Source of the DNA: Ascidia mentula
Taxonomy: Eukaryota; Chordata; Ascidiacea; Phlebobranchia; Ascidiidae
Assembly (NCBI GenBank): GCA_947561715.1
Contig: OX387205.1
Location: 12,963,001 to 13,027,000 of the forward strand
Direction: 5' to 3'
DNA: 64,000 nucleotides
Both the position numbers and the translations under genes were made by a program. Below the pieces are notes generated by a model. It saw only the letters and a program-made list of their open reading frames with translations. It was not told the DNA's origin and ran no database searches. Positions 38,206 through 52,077 of the stretch are shown one piece after another. Position 1 is the stretch's first letter. Each line of letters opens with the position of its first letter.

Positions 38206-38511
38206 TTATAGTTCAACGGACTCGTGATTCCGAAGTTCAAAATCTTCCAACCACGAGTCGCCCAGCGTTGCTCTCATACGATCATCAATCAGTTCCCATC
38301 CGTTTGGCACGTCTCGCCAGCAGAGGCGCCAGAGTGCGATTGCGCGCCGTATCACGTGATCTCGTTCGAGCGTGTCGTGCACAGGAACTGGGCGAATCTT
38401 ATTTTGAAGGAAGATTTTAAATCCGGGTGGCACTGACGTCATTGTCGGCCTTTGGTTTGACCGTGAGGTGGCGTCGAAGAGCGGGGAGTGCGACCACGCG
38501 AGGCTGGACAT
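38206..38511 (-). CDS. Unrecognised 101-residue protein, orphan paralog B
   Basis: Intronless frame from ATG at 38511 to TAA at 38206, same orientation as and 1.5 kb upstream of paralog A. Shared blocks with A: MSSLAWSHSP, SVPPGFKIFLQNKI, PVP, ERDHVIRRAIALWRLCW, DVPNGWELIDDRMR and LGDSW. Differences cluster in the N-terminal third and in the tail, which lacks the acidic end of A. No intron, signal peptide or membrane segment is seen. A TATATA on this strand at 39103-39098 could serve as promoter. Function unknown; the constant Trp, Cys and Arg positions suggest a folded small domain. Confidence 0.8.
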   Translation of the reverse strand: MSSLAWSHSPLFDATSRSNQRPTMTSVPPGFKIFLQNKIRPVPVHDTLERDHVIRRAIALWRLCWRDVPNGWELIDDRMRATLGDSWLEDFELRNHESVEL

Positions 38512-41500
38512 CTCGGCGCTTCCAACAAATAAATTTCAGTGAGTTACTAATACAGACTAACTGCAAACAAAATCGAAATGTTACAACACAGCAACAGAAT
38601 TATCATGATATTTAACATTCCTCGTGGCTAGAAATATGCTGGTTAACATTGTGGCCATATAAACTATATAATGCTAACCAGCAAATTTGTAGTCTTGCCA
38701 TTTATCTTCAAAGCTTTACACATATTTTGCTCCTAACCATTCTAACAAAGGTAAAAAATCAAGTAATCGATTTGCTGCAATATTTTTTACTAGACTGTTT
38801 TCAATACCATGGGATCTTCCATAGAACTGAACACTAATGGGCATAAATCTCTTCACACTGATTATTTTACGCTTTTATTTATTGCAACACCTTTCTAACA
38901 GAAACGCTACAATGGTGTGCGTTAAACATCACATTGAAAATCACTACCTTGCCGAACACACTATCTTGGTTTCTGGCTTGTGACGCTGCTTGCATTTTCA
39001 AGTACCGCAAACTGCGCTGCCTTTATTCGTTCCTGGAGCAGCTGCGTGGCCTCTCTTGAGCAACAACAATATAACGCCTTTTCCCCATAAACGCCCATAT
39101 ATAACATTAGTGTTATCGCACAGAACGGACCCCTCGCCGGCCGCTATCACAACACGTAGTAGTGGTCTGTCATAACACACCGCGTTTGGTAGAAATGAAA
39201 TTTTAGTGAAAACACCTGATTTGGTCGCTGACGTTGGGTTGGTTTCACCAGCCTTGCTATTTACTCCGTTGAATGAAATCACCAATCAATAATAAAAGAA
39301 GGTTTTTTGCACTTGAGACAGAGTGTCGATTCTGATATTTCAATGTCGAAAAATTAGTTTATCGTATGTTTATTGTTTAGTCTCTAGCCATATACCCATT
39401 TAACAGATTTTTAAACACTACCTTTCCTCATCATTCAGGGGGTTATTTATAACTAATGTGCGAATCGATGAAAACTAGTAAAATTTTCATGCTATAAGCT
39501 TCCAACACGCAAACACAGCATAAATATTTCCAAAGCTTAAAACAGAATAACAGAGTTACAAATCTCCTCAACAACCCTTATACATTGTAACGACACCAAA
39601 CCACAGCAGTACCAGACACTGTAAGCAAACAGTCTCGGCAATAACACCTCTATTCACGATGAAGAACCTCAAATAAAGTCTCAGCGAGGAAACAACATTA
39701 ATCACTTTACAAGCAAACAAAGCCTGACTGAAACCAACTTTCCTAAACTCCCACTATGGACAATATCCGAACGCAGGCGTTGATGTTTGCTTTGACAAAG
39801 TACACTCCTCTACCGTTTATTGTGGATTGGATGTGCAAGCCCTGTTGTCTTATCTACCGCAGTGAAGTACTCCCAGCTGTATCGTGTACAGACATACAGA
39901 TAAGAGGAGCGTATTTAAACTTTGATAATGCCAAGTTTCGAAATCCGTTTTAGAGCGAAATGACACAAGAAGGTTTCTGGCTTCGCGCCGTAATTCTAAA
40001 ACCCGAAATCAAGTTACTGGGCGAGCCTATACTCGCAAATCGTCATTAAAGAAGTAATTTATTGACCCTAAATTTTGCGTGTGCTTTGTGTTCAACCAAG
40101 GCCACTTTGACTAATGAGAAAATCACCTGAACGTTTGAGCCGCAATGTTTACAAATCAGCCGTGTTTTATGTTGCTTGTGGACAATTAAATCGCCAGGCA
40201 TCTTGTGTTCCACAAATGTTGGATAGCAATTTAACGTGGGAGTTTGTGCAGAGCCAATATCTGTTTGTAAACGTTTTGTTTGCGACATTTCACTGTTTGC
40301 TAAGTTCAGAGTCGTCTCACAAATCGTTACAAGAACATTCAGAATGAATGGAATTGAAATCTAAAATCTGCAATAAGTAGGACTAAGAGTCATTGTTTAG
40401 CCTGGTTTAGTTAACAATTTGAACGCGAAAATTTTCAAAAACCTTATTGGGAATTCTTAAACGGGTCAATTTTCAAAATAATTTAATTGCTTTAAACAGG
40501 AAAGAATCAAAATCATAGAATTTATTTCGCAACTTCGAATTTGGAGAACTTCACATATCGTAAAGTTAAACGTGGGTAAACACATTCTTTCCTAACCCCC
40601 TTTTTCATCTCATTCTTTATCCCCGGGGTTCGTAAACAAGTCCGTCCAGATCGTGGACTCAAGCACGTTTCTGACACAACAATACCCATTGTCTCGCCCT
40701 TTGTGAGTCAGTGGACAACGCCTTCAAGGGGCCGAGCTCGAAATCCTGATGCTGACGTCATATGTGTAATGTGCGCTTTCGAACAGTAGTGAAAATAGGC
40801 TCGGGAGTCGGTAAGAGTGAGTTGTTGATCTGAGATTTCAGCGAAATTTTAACCCGTCATTGTTGCGTAATAAACACTTTCAGTGGTTGACTTAAAGTCT
40901 GCATGCACGACAAATTTTTGTTGTGGCTTCAATGGAATGGTTGCGACACTGGCAAGGTTAAAGCTATGGCTACATTGTTAATACTTTCTTCCTTGTATTT
41001 GCGTACTAATAAATGGGGTTTGAAAAATCGGTAATATTTGGCTAGTAAGGCTTGGCAACCTGAAAACAACGAATTTAGAAATTTTCTCTGTATTTCTTTG
41101 AAACGTTAATTTTTGCTCATGTTTGATTGTTGGTTTTCCATGTTTTCATTTTCGAAGATTTTCCAAATGTTGCAAAATTTTGAAAGATCTTTTTATAAAA
41201 CACTTTTATTTACATGTCACCATTCCTTCTGCATTATACGGCACACACGAAAATACGTAACCGTTACAAGTGCAAAATATATGCCAGGCAAACAAACCGC
41301 CAATTTTTTTTACGCATTGGTTTTTGAAAGTTAACAACGTCTAAACATTTTCGATAACCGACATAAAGCATTTCGCATTTAACGGTAAGATTACTTTTCA
41401 GTGACCGCATTTTCAAAGGCAAAAATTTTCACATTCATGCAACACAGATTTCGCGCTTTCTCTCACCACAGAAATCACAACATCCACACTTTTTAGGAAC

Positions 41501-41703
41501 CTTTGTTAGAACCGGCCTTACGTCACTCAAATTTTCAAGCAAATGTACATCCCCGACAACAGAACGCAAGCAAACATCAACTTTTTTCGCACCAAGAAAT
41601 TTCAAAAGGAAAAAGCAACACGGAAAGGTTAATAAGGCTAGGAGTAAGCATTTTACAGGGCCGACAGGAAAGCAATGTTGTTTAAATTAATATGGCTTCC
41701 AAA
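38512..41703. other. Non-coding interval upstream of orphan paralog B
   Basis: 3.2 kb without a frame that I can support. It contains the paralog B promoter region and the 3' UTR of the intermediate filament gene. Confidence 0.5.
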
Positions 41704-44700
41704 TTACAGGGTCGGGTGGGCACGATCATCAGACGATTGCTCGCGAACGTCTTCGGTCTGACTGACAACCTAAAGAAGAATAAAAAATAGGTATACAGAT
41801 ACGTGTGATTTATTTCAAAGCAATTAAGTAACAGCTATTGGAATATCACATGTAAAGAACTCACAAACACCGGAAGTTTGGTTACAATGTTAGATTTTAT
41901 CAAAGATAATTTTCAAGACGACATTGTCACAAATCAAAACATATGCAAAATGTTGAAAAACTTTACCATTCTAGAATATTGACTTTCAGAGCGTTTTTTT
42001 AACCATATACTAAACGTTAATTATTGCAGGTATAGCGAAGCGGGCCCAGTCCATGAGCAGGAAATTTTAGAGAATGAGAGAATGCGCAATTCTATTAATT
42101 TTTTAAACCTGACCAAATCTTTATTCGGATAAAAAAAACACAACAGGGCGCCTAAAGTTTGAGAAGATTTATTTAAACGATATTTTATCTCTTACCTTTC
42201 CATCCTTCGTCTCAATGGTTTTTACTACGACCTTCTTGGTCGTCACAGTTTCTACGTCATCGACATCCTGACGTGTCAAACGGTCGTCCTTCTGGTAACC
42301 TAATAGGCAAGTGGTTACCAGGGTTCTGTACCTTTTTCGTTCGCTAAACTAACTAAACTTACTTTTTCTAAGTGGAACATATCCCGATTTCACGGTGCTC
42401 GCGTGCATTTGACTCACTCGGTCCGAGATTCTAGAATACAGTGTAAGGATTAATGAATGGCACATTTAGGACAAAATTACATGTGTTTGAACACACTAAA
42501 AGCGATGCTATTGATACGATCGAACGGTTCATGGATCCAGAAACAATGGCCGAATTAAAGGTAAACCTGTTAATTTCTGATTTTCTATTGCAGCGCATGA
42601 TAATTCAACAAAGTATCAAGATTACTTGAACACTTGGCATTTGCAATATTTCCAAATTATATTGCAACAGTTTACACCATGCTATCCTGAACGACAAGTC
42701 TCCCCAATAATTACGTACAAAGTACAGTGACGCAATAATGTAGCATGCTTGAAAGGGCAAAAGCATTTGATGGAAATCTTACCTTTCTTCCTCGTAAGCG
42801 TCAACTCTGCAAATAACAAAATGAGAGCGATGGAATGATGTGTAATGTGCGCTCGATGACAGCAAATAATGATATATATATTACACACATCAATTAATTG
42901 ATCGTTTCTATGTCTCTAAACTCGATCTTGGTAGTGTGAAAGATGGGTGATGTTTTTTAATAAAGCTTGATTTTGCATAAAAAATCATAGAAATCTTACC
43001 TCGACTCTTCACCTTCCAAAAGCTTCCTGTAGGTTGCGATTTCTATGTCAAGCGCCATTTTGACGTCCATGAGCTCCTGGTATTGACGCAAATGTTGCGC
43101 CATTTGTCCCTTCAGATCGTCGCATTCAACCTGTATTAATTTAAAAAAAGTTTGTATTTTGTTGCAACAACATCTATAATATCAACTCAACAATAAGCAC
43201 AGTAACGGTGAATTTGCTACATGAGGGATTGGATTGTCATCACCTCTGAATTTCGCCGCAATTTCAACATACCTGCAAGTTGTTAATGGTGTCCTGAAGG
43301 TCACCCGTGTCCTTATTGTAGCGATCTTCCATTTCACCCAAAGTACGTTGAAGGGAATCGTTCTACGTCAAACACGATAATATCAAAGTTTATAGCAGTT
43401 TACAACTTCATCAAATAAAGTTCGAACTGCTTTATGTACATCAGTCTATGTTCATTTAATAAGTTATGTGGGCGGCTAAACGGGCGCCGGCTTCCGAAGT
43501 TGTAAACATATTTGGATACAAACCAAGCCGTAGGTATATCATAAAATGGTGGTCTTGCTGGAAAGAATGGGTTTATTACAGTTCAGCAACACAAGCTTGC
43601 ACGAGATTATCCCTCGTTTTCCCAACATGCAAAGAATCCAGAGACCGAAAACTTACGGTTCCACGGAGAGAATCGATCTCCATGTTGAGAGTCTGGACGC
43701 TCTTCCTGTATTCGTTAACTTCACTTCGTACATTGCGCAGTGCGTCGTCGTTACGGGAAGCTTGTTGCTGCAAGTTGTCAACCTGTGGAGGGGTTTAATG
43801 TAGGTCACATATGGTTGGACGAAGTTTAGCAAAATAAAGGACAGTTAACAAATACATTTTCAGCATCAGTCTTAAAGCACGGTTAACACGACTGACCGTT
43901 AATAAACTGTATTTATTTACGCTCCAGTTTCATTTCCAATCAGCAATTATTCTTTATATCAAGAAAAAAACATGCTTCACCTTTTCAGTGTACCACATTT
44001 CAGCATCAGCTCTGTTCTTGGCTGCCATCTTCTCGTATTGCATTCTCATATCTTCGAGAAGTTCCTCCAAGTCCGGACCAGGAGCGCACTCGATTTTGAT
44101 TTCTGTGTTGCGGATCTGTTCCTGCAGCTCGGCGATTTCCTGTAATATCGCATTTTTTGTTCAAATAAGTCTTATCCATTAAGTACCATGTTCAATCGTT
44201 GTTTACGCATCCCACTCCGACCAAGTTTTCTAATCCGTATGTGCGCCGAGCAGCCAATCTCTTCCATTATTCGAATACATGTTGCTCTGAAGCGCCACCA
44301 CGCGGCACATTTTTAATGTAGGGTAAGCACAGGTGGAATGTTGGACAAAATACCTCTTTATTTGAAACTTGCGCATTGCCCTTACGTTGTTACGGTCATG
44401 ATGGGTAATAATAATAGTTACAAACCAGTCTCTTTCGTACCAAATATTTTTGTGCGCAACAGAGCATCATAACAATTACGAAATTATTGCGGATAATGTA
44501 CAAGGTCGGTCGAAGTAACTGCCCATATACGATAAACCAGCAAAAGATAACGACTTTGTATGTAATTAACCAATGGCATAAAACAAGGCATCGATGTTCA
44601 CCTGTTCGCTTGTTCTCCTGAGGAATTCGATTTCCTCCTGAAGAGTCTCAAGTCTTCTTTCCAGATCCAACCTCACCAGTGTTGCGTCATCACAATCCTT

Positions 44701-46739
44701 CCTCATCTCGTTCAGATCTTGCTCCAACTCTCTCTTCGCTGCCGCCTCCTCTTCAAACCTGATAAAAAGATTCAGAAATATGGAAAATTGGTGGCTGTAC
44801 TGGTGATAGTTCAAGCTACGCGGTACTGAACCTAAGATATGTATTTAGAATGTTAGTGCAAGGGCACGTGCATCAAAGGACTTATGCTACTGTTGTGCGT
44901 TGTTAACACCCAGTCAATCTGTATCAACGTGAATAGGTTCTGGATTTCTCTACACCAGCTAAAATCGTTCCCAGCGATTTTTTATTCTCCAGGCAGTTGT
45001 AGTTTTAAATTTACCAACTTGAATGCAATTAAGTATTGCACATTTCACTCAGCTTGGTTACAAACTCCTCTTTGGTCGTTACCCGTTGTCAGCCCTTGTA
45101 TAGACCTAATGCAGGGTGGTATTCATAATTGACTTAATGGTTGGCTAAACGGGCGCCGGCGTCCTTGTAGTCGGGCGTCCCACGGGAGATACGGTTACAT
45201 ATCGGCATTTGTATGTAAATCATTGCCTGGTATATATATATAGCCTGCATGAGCTAAGCCAACACTTGTGCGAATTTGACAGACGTTTATGGAGTCTTAT
45301 TGGCTTGACACAAAGTTTGATAAACGACTGTTTATACTGAAATATTGGTGTAGGAATACTTTATAAAGGATTTTACCTGTTACAAAATGACATAGAAATC
45401 ATAAGAATAGGGAATATAATACACGGGAATGACACCGACGTCGACAAGTGTTTACGATTACACCACTCTCTTACTTTTGCCTCCACTTTTCTGCCTCTCC
45501 TGAAACGTTCTCAAGTTGCATTTGGATGTTTTCCTTCTGATGGTTGAGGGCGTCGACGTCACGACGGAGCCTAAAGTGCAAAATTATTGTTGGAGAATTT
45601 AAAAAGGCGACAAAATCTCCTATTTAACTGTAGGATTTACACCAAATAAGCATGCCAATTTAACTGTATATCTGCACCAAATAAACGGTGTCAACAATAT
45701 GACACCGCTTATTTTGTGAACTGCATACATATATAGGTCGAAACAGTGGCAATCTGTGCATATACACTCTACAGAGTTTTAGGTGCAGTGACAATCCTCA
45801 TATTGCGATACCTGTTCAGTTCTTCTTCGTAGTTGTCACCAATTCTAGATGGGCCTGACGCGCTCAGCTGTTCGACTTGTGCTTCAAGGACGCGGTTTGC
45901 TTGTTCAAGGGCACGCACCTAATTAGACACACGGGCATTAACGTGAATAGACGAAGAACTGCATTGTAACAAATGCTGTTTTGGATCGTCAAAAACTATA
46001 TGGCATGTATTTTTCAATCAAATACTGGAACACTATTTTTCTTTAAACTTTGTAATAATCCCAACCTGCATATTTTCCATTTAAAATACTGTTTCACCAA
46101 CCAGACCTGTACACACGATCAAAAGAGGCGCTTTGTAATTGCAACTTTTACATGTTAAAACCGCTTATGTTCACTTACTTTAGAGATGTAACCGGCGAAA
46201 CGGGTGTTCAGATGTTGGAGTTCCTCCTTCTCGTTTATCCTCATACCCTGGAAGTCCGGACCAAGAGTGTCAGCCATCATGTTTATGTCACGCATGGACA
46301 CACCGCTTGCGACGGGGTTGGAACGGACCACGCGGACCCTCTCGCCGGACATTCGGCTTGGGCCAGCTCCCCCAATGCCGCCAGCGGACGAACTGCTGGA
46401 CAGCCTTGATTTAAAATTGTGGTTGTTATCATTTGAAATCTGTTACTTTAGACTGTGAGTAGAAATAACTGTTTTTTTTTATCCATTTAGCAAGTTCCTC
46501 TTCTCGTATAACAAATGAAATAGACATACCAACATACAAAAACAAATTACAAAGCTTGGTAATATTTTTACATTTTAATGAAACCCAAATTTGAATCACA
46601 ACCTGAAGGTCTTGGAACTCGAAACTTTCTTCGCAGGGGACTTGGGAGTGTACGTGAATCGAGATGGTCCATCTCCAAAGTGACGTTTGTAACTTGAAGT
46701 TCTCTCTTCATAAGAACGTTTCGACTGTTGGTGAGCCAT
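41704..46739 (-). CDS. Type III (vimentin/desmin-like) intermediate filament protein
   Basis: Thirteen exons on the minus strand: 46739-46603, 46404-46179, 45918-45812, 45570-45475, 44758-44602, 44139-43981, 43782-43657, 43362-43273, 43130-43000, 42806-42783, 42430-42363, 42299-42196, 41769-41704. All phases agree, 496 residues. Head: Ser/Arg-rich, about 105 residues. Rod: starts at [20 protein letters not shown] (helix initiation) and ends at [18 protein letters not shown] (helix termination), both diagnostic. Tail: has [11 protein letters not shown], the type III tail motif of vimentin and desmin. It should assemble into cytoplasmic 10-nm filaments. The rod length is the short chordate cytoplasmic type without the lamin insertion. 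Ciona has several such genes; I cannot assign the letter name. Confidence 0.94.
45721..45765 (+). ncRNA. Remnant of a hammerhead ribozyme repeat, intermediate filament intron 3
   Basis: AGGTCGAAACAGTGGCAATC (45735-45754) followed by TGTG matches the 3' half of the intact ribozyme at 60521-60573. The CTGATGA half is missing and the cleavage base is G, so it is inactive. Confidence 0.5.
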
Positions 46740-48957
46740 TGTATCTGTTCTCTAGTGTCCTCTGACGACAAAAATATTGGTGTTAAGCTTGTGTACCTAT
46801 TTTGTTGGCATAAAGCTGAGTGTTTTGAACACAAAGTTTCAAGAAAAAGAAGCGTTATATACAGCTATACAAAGACTGGTTAATGACTCGAACAAAATAC
46901 CAAAACATTTGCAGAATTCCGATATCCCATACTCTTGATACACAATTCAACTAGCTCAGTCGGCCATTTTCCTTTATTTAAATGTCACTTTCTTTCACAA
47001 AATACATGAACTCAATCAACTTACTGTATATTGACGAAGTGTTCGTACTGTCCGTCTGCAAGAACGCCACAGTCGACCTTGGACTTTTATACATGTCGGG
47101 GCAATCGCTTTTTTCTTGGCCAGTCTTTCGAATCAGGCGCTGTCATCATGTCAGCGATATATTTGTCGTTTGTCAACGTCTGGTTGGTTCCTGCTCTTTC
47201 GTTTTATCAGCAATGAGGTGATGACGTTACATCTGCAATTACGTCAACAATGTCACCTATGCTGTTTGTACTGAACCTAAAGAAACTCTGTGAGTAATAA
47301 ATCAACACATTTCTTGCGACTCTGTCGTCCATATTTTGGGGTAAAAATTCATGGGGCTGGTGTGGAATTCCATGCGTTTTGCTAGAAATAGTCAGAAAAA
47401 CAAGAATAATACACAAGGGGGCCTTATACTTAAATTAAGATAAAAACTATGCCGAAATTAAATTGTAATGACATTCAATATAACAATACCTAGAATAGAA
47501 GGTGATGTAAATATTTACATACAACATTTAAAACTATGCAAGATATAGGTCGTCTACGCGTCAGTTTCACTTACACACAAATTGCATTTAATCGCCCGGG
47601 CATGTCGGGAGGTTAGACAGCACAGCTATGACGCAACAAAGATTACTTCGCGACAGCTGCTTCGTCTCCTTGTGACGTAAGACAGTTCGCTTGGATATGA
47701 AGGCGCAATAGAAGCGCTTTCGAGAAACTTTGCACTGGTGTCATAATGGATTGTTGTGACGTCAAAACATAATACAACGAGTCCACGTGAATAAACTGAT
47801 TTGACATTTGTACAAATAAACAGGGGAGATTTTGTGTGACATTCTACACCCTTTATGTTTATAGTAAAGACACTGTTTGAATCATATAAGTTTAAGCTTT
47901 GCACAACAGTAATAGTTTTTAATTCACGCCTGTGTATTCCTTGAATGATTTGATTACAGAATTTGGTCCATTTCTCGAACAAAAACATTCTAGTAGCATG
48001 GTCTAGTCAATACTTGCGTTGTATATTTGACGCAATAGAAACATGAATATTTGGGTCATTACAACGTCGCTTAAACACTATTGGTGTGCTGTTACAAAAA
48101 TCCTGTTTACCAACTATATCAATTAACTTTATTTTCTAATTTGGCCAAGGGTCACACTAAGATGTTAGCAACGCCCTTAGGAGTAGTCGCATTCAAGTTT
48201 AGAGTTCGCATATTGAAAAAAAAAAACGTTTTCCCCGGTAAAAATGTCATGATTTTTAATTGTTTATTTTTATTCTTACCACCCGTACAAAAGCATATGT
48301 GTGTATCAATGGGGTGTGCTAATTGCGTTTATGAACGATATAATGTCAGTTGGCTGTGTCGCAAGTTTAATGAATTTGGTTTAGGCCATTTCCACTTTTT
48401 ACAGCGCCAATTTTATTTAATTAAGTAGATTATCCTGGAACAATTATTCAACAGACTTTGCTGCAGCACTTTATGATTGGAGGTATTTTAGAACTGCGTC
48501 GCGAATAGTTTGCACGATATTTTTGTACTTTTTTTCTGTGTTGCGAAATGTGACTTAATTTAGCTAAGCGTAGTTTTGTTTTTATATTTTATTCTACTTA
48601 TTTTTACAATCGTTATCAACAACCAGTTACACCGGTTCAAAGTAGGAAAACTCGAATCGGAAAAGAAACCAATCGGAAGGCGAATGTCTCATCCTATTTA
48701 AAAGGAAATAATGACGGTTGTCTCATCTTATATATCGGATGACCGGGGCCGGCATTTTCCAATTTTGGAAATCAGGAAGCCGGGTCGTTAGTTACAGAAT
48801 AAAAAAAGTTGTTAGGATACAGATTTGCCGTGAAATTGTGTGTTATAACCAGCCAATTGTTTTCCAAAATTTACACAAGCGTACATTCTAATCCTTTATG
48901 TTATTTTAGCGTTACGTAAATCTTATTTAACTTTATTAATGAAAACTGAAAAACACG
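46740..48957. promoter_or_regulatory. Divergent upstream region of the intermediate filament gene and RPE
   Basis: 2.2 kb between two divergent start codons. No supportable coding frame. Promoters of both genes should lie here; a splice acceptor-like TTATTTTAG at 48902-48910 precedes the RPE start and may end a 5' UTR intron. Confidence 0.45.
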
Positions 48958-51900
48958 ATGTGTACCTATCGTTGCAAGATTGGGCCTTCTATCCTAAACA
49001 GCAACCTTGCTCATTTGGGAGATGAATGTGTCCGAATGCTAGAGTCAAAAGCTGATTATCTTCATTTGGATGTAATGGATGGACACTTCGTACCAAACAT
49101 AACTTTTGGACATCCAGTTGTGCAATCAATTAGGTACATATATATATATATATATGGACAGGGGTTTTCATTTTTTTGATTGTGTATATTAATAGAGAAA
49201 CGAAGTGATGTGATTATTTTAATTATAGGCAAAGGATTGGTTCAGAGCCGGTATGTGAAGTACACATGATGGTGTCCAGACCAGAACAATGGGTGAATGC
49301 CATGTCTGAGGCTGGTGCCAACATATACACATTCCACTTGGAAGCATCCAATGAACCACAACAATTGATAAAAGAGGTAAACAACAGAAATGCTGTGATG
49401 AAATGTTTATTTTTCAGTAAAAGTAATGACATTCAACACGTAACACAATGCATCAACTGTGATTAACCAATCCTGGTGTCCAAAATAAACTTCTGTTTGA
49501 AAGAAGTTATACATGTTTTGTAAATTCTCATATAATTTGTAAAAGTTCAGCGATTCATTTGTTTTTGTGGCATTTCTTAATGCTCCATACTGATATAATG
49601 TGAAATACACATTACAAAGTGCTCGGATTTAAATAAAAATATATTGCAACCAAATTGTTGCATTTGAACTCCAGATACGAGAAGCAGGAATGAAGGCTGG
49701 CTGTGCAATCAAACCTGCTACTCCAGCTAAAACATTAATAGACTTGCTCTATACACAAATGGCTGATGTTGCCTTAGTTATGACAGTTGAACCTGGATTC
49801 GGAGGACAATCTTTTATGCGACCCATGATGGACAAGGTAAATCATTTTTTAGCTGTGTTGTTACATTTATGTTTTAGAAAATGTCTATTACCAGCATACA
49901 GAAATTGCTTTGTGGTTTAAAAAGTTGGAAGTTGCCATAAATTGTTTCCTGTAGTCAAAATTGTTTCCAAAATTCACCCAACTTTACAAACAATCGCAAT
50001 GCTTTGTTTTATTCTATGCAGTATGTGCCTGTTCCCTTTACCCTATGCTCTGCATTAAGTGCAGTATGTGCCTCCTTTGTTATTGTGTAAGCATTTCCTG
50101 TAGTCCATTAGGGGCGGCATAAAGACGGTATAAGACGGATCTATTTTTATCCGCTGTCTTTATGGGAAATTCGTCTTGTCATAAAAGGAATCGTTTCGCG
50201 TTGTGTTGAACGGGCGCCGGCAAGAGTCCTTAAGCTTTAAACCTGATAACGATAGAAAAGGACGTTGTCAGATAAGGGCATTCCTTCGCATTCCCAGCTA
50301 GTGGAATGCTTTAACGCAAGACTAGCGTTCGTTTCAACAAAACCTAGCATGCAACATGACAGTTAGGAGTGTTTTTTTAATAATTTGGTGGTCAAATGCT
50401 TTCGATGCAGTTAAATTTGAAACTTCCTTCATAGGATACACCGGTATAAGGATGTTGAAAACCAAGCGTTTTACACCATATAGACTTTTGACAAAAACCA
50501 TTACTCAATATACACGTTTGCCACGATGCGTTACACTTACACCGTATTGATTGTTCTATTTGCGATCATCAAAAACCAGGCAACCTTTCAGGTTCACTGG
50601 CTTTATCGGCGGGAAATTAACTAAAGAGAAAGAAACGCGTTAACATCACGCCAAAAATGCCGCTGTTTTGTCCCGTGTGTGCTTGAAAGCATTGCTCTGT
50701 CGCATAAAATATTATTTTCATCGACAAAGGTTATGCTTGTTGCATCGCTTATATAACTGATGACAGTGCATTGTCTTTGTTTCCTGTGAAAACTTCACTG
50801 GACTCCACAAATTCTCCGTGATTCTAATCGCGGAAATAGTGTTTGGTCAAAGGTTGGTTGTATTGAACAAAAATATATTTTTCTTGGTGCCCAGCGGAAA
50901 ATGTTTTGCTGATTCAACAAAACCAGTAAATACACGAGAGTATAAACGGCGACATACACAGGAAAAGCATGGTTTCGATTCCAATTTGTTTTCAGAAAAA
51001 TAAACAGACAGAATACGTCGCAATTTAATAAAGGCTTTAAACTACGGCAGTTACATCACTTATGCCAACAGCTGACTAGCTTTGTATTGTGGTATAAAAT
51101 GCGGGTACATGTTTAGAACACATATCTTATGTCCAAGTACGTGCGCTGGTGTTTTGTTTTTCTTCGTGTGCGTATGTAATATGGCCTTTTAACAGCTTGT
51201 CCATGATCCTATGTAAGCAAATTACGTTACAAATATCAACTTCCCATTGGCCTTACAGTACAAACCGCGGTAGTTGATGCATTTTTGTGCGGACGGATTA
51301 ATAATGTTTTGCTACTTCCCAACATTAAATTGCAGCAGCGAATAAAAATAATCCTGATGTTACAAAAACCTAAACATCACTGATGGCCAATTCAGCCCAA
51401 GGACGAACTTTGGTAATTTCTGGTATAATACGAGATTAAAATGACAATTAAAAGTACATAAATAAAGAAGTGAAATAAATTACTTGTCTTTGTCAAATGC
51501 GACCAACTGGAAATTTATTTTACACAAAAGCAGCTTACACAATTCATATCAATTGTGTATTTTTATTGGATGCACTTTGCTTACCTTGTGAAAATTTATT
51601 GTTTGAAATTTGAATCAGAAATTGACCATATTTTCATGTTTTTAAACAGGTTCGGGAAATAAGGAAGGCATTTCCTCACTTGGATATTGGAGTTGATGGG
51701 GGTGTTGGACTGAACACGATTCTCCCTTGTGCTGAAGCAGGTTTGTTTTTTGTTGTTAGAAAAGAGCATGTTTTTTTTTTTATATATTTGGCCCACATAG
51801 GTAAAAAATTGAGAAACACTGTGCAACATACATTAGCTATCACATAAAAAATCATTTTTAAATGCCTAAAATACAAGTGGGTAACACATAACAGACAAAT

Positions 51901-52077
51901 TTAAATTGCCTCAAAAATGTTATTTTTTATTGTGAATATATCTTGGGAAAAATTGCAGGTGCCAACATGATCGTTTCGGGTTCTGCTATCATGAGAAGTA
52001 GCGACCCTGCAAAAACTATTGCCGAATTGCGTGCCGTGGTGCAGGATTCAATTCAACATACAACATTAGAACGGTGA
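48958..52077 (+). CDS. RPE: Ribulose-phosphate 3-epimerase
   Basis: Five exons: 48958-49133, 49229-49376, 49675-49836, 51650-51740, 51959-52077; 231 residues against 228 in human. It interconverts ribulose 5-phosphate and xylulose 5-phosphate in the cytosolic pentose phosphate pathway. The TIM-barrel signatures are all present: [30 protein letters not shown] (metal ligand and catalytic Asp, His), [31 protein letters not shown] (second catalytic Asp) and [10 protein letters not shown] (phosphate binding). Intron 3 is 1.8 kb, much longer than its neighbours, and holds repeat-like sequence near 50100-50225. Confidence 0.97.

Noticed and set aside
40046..40288. 80-codon minus-strand frame with a CxxC
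   Set aside because: A single CxxC without a partner pair, no paralog and no splice context; consistent with chance in this gene-free region.
49138..49156. (AT)n run after RPE exon 1
   Set aside because: Simple dinucleotide repeat of ordinary length with no further structure.
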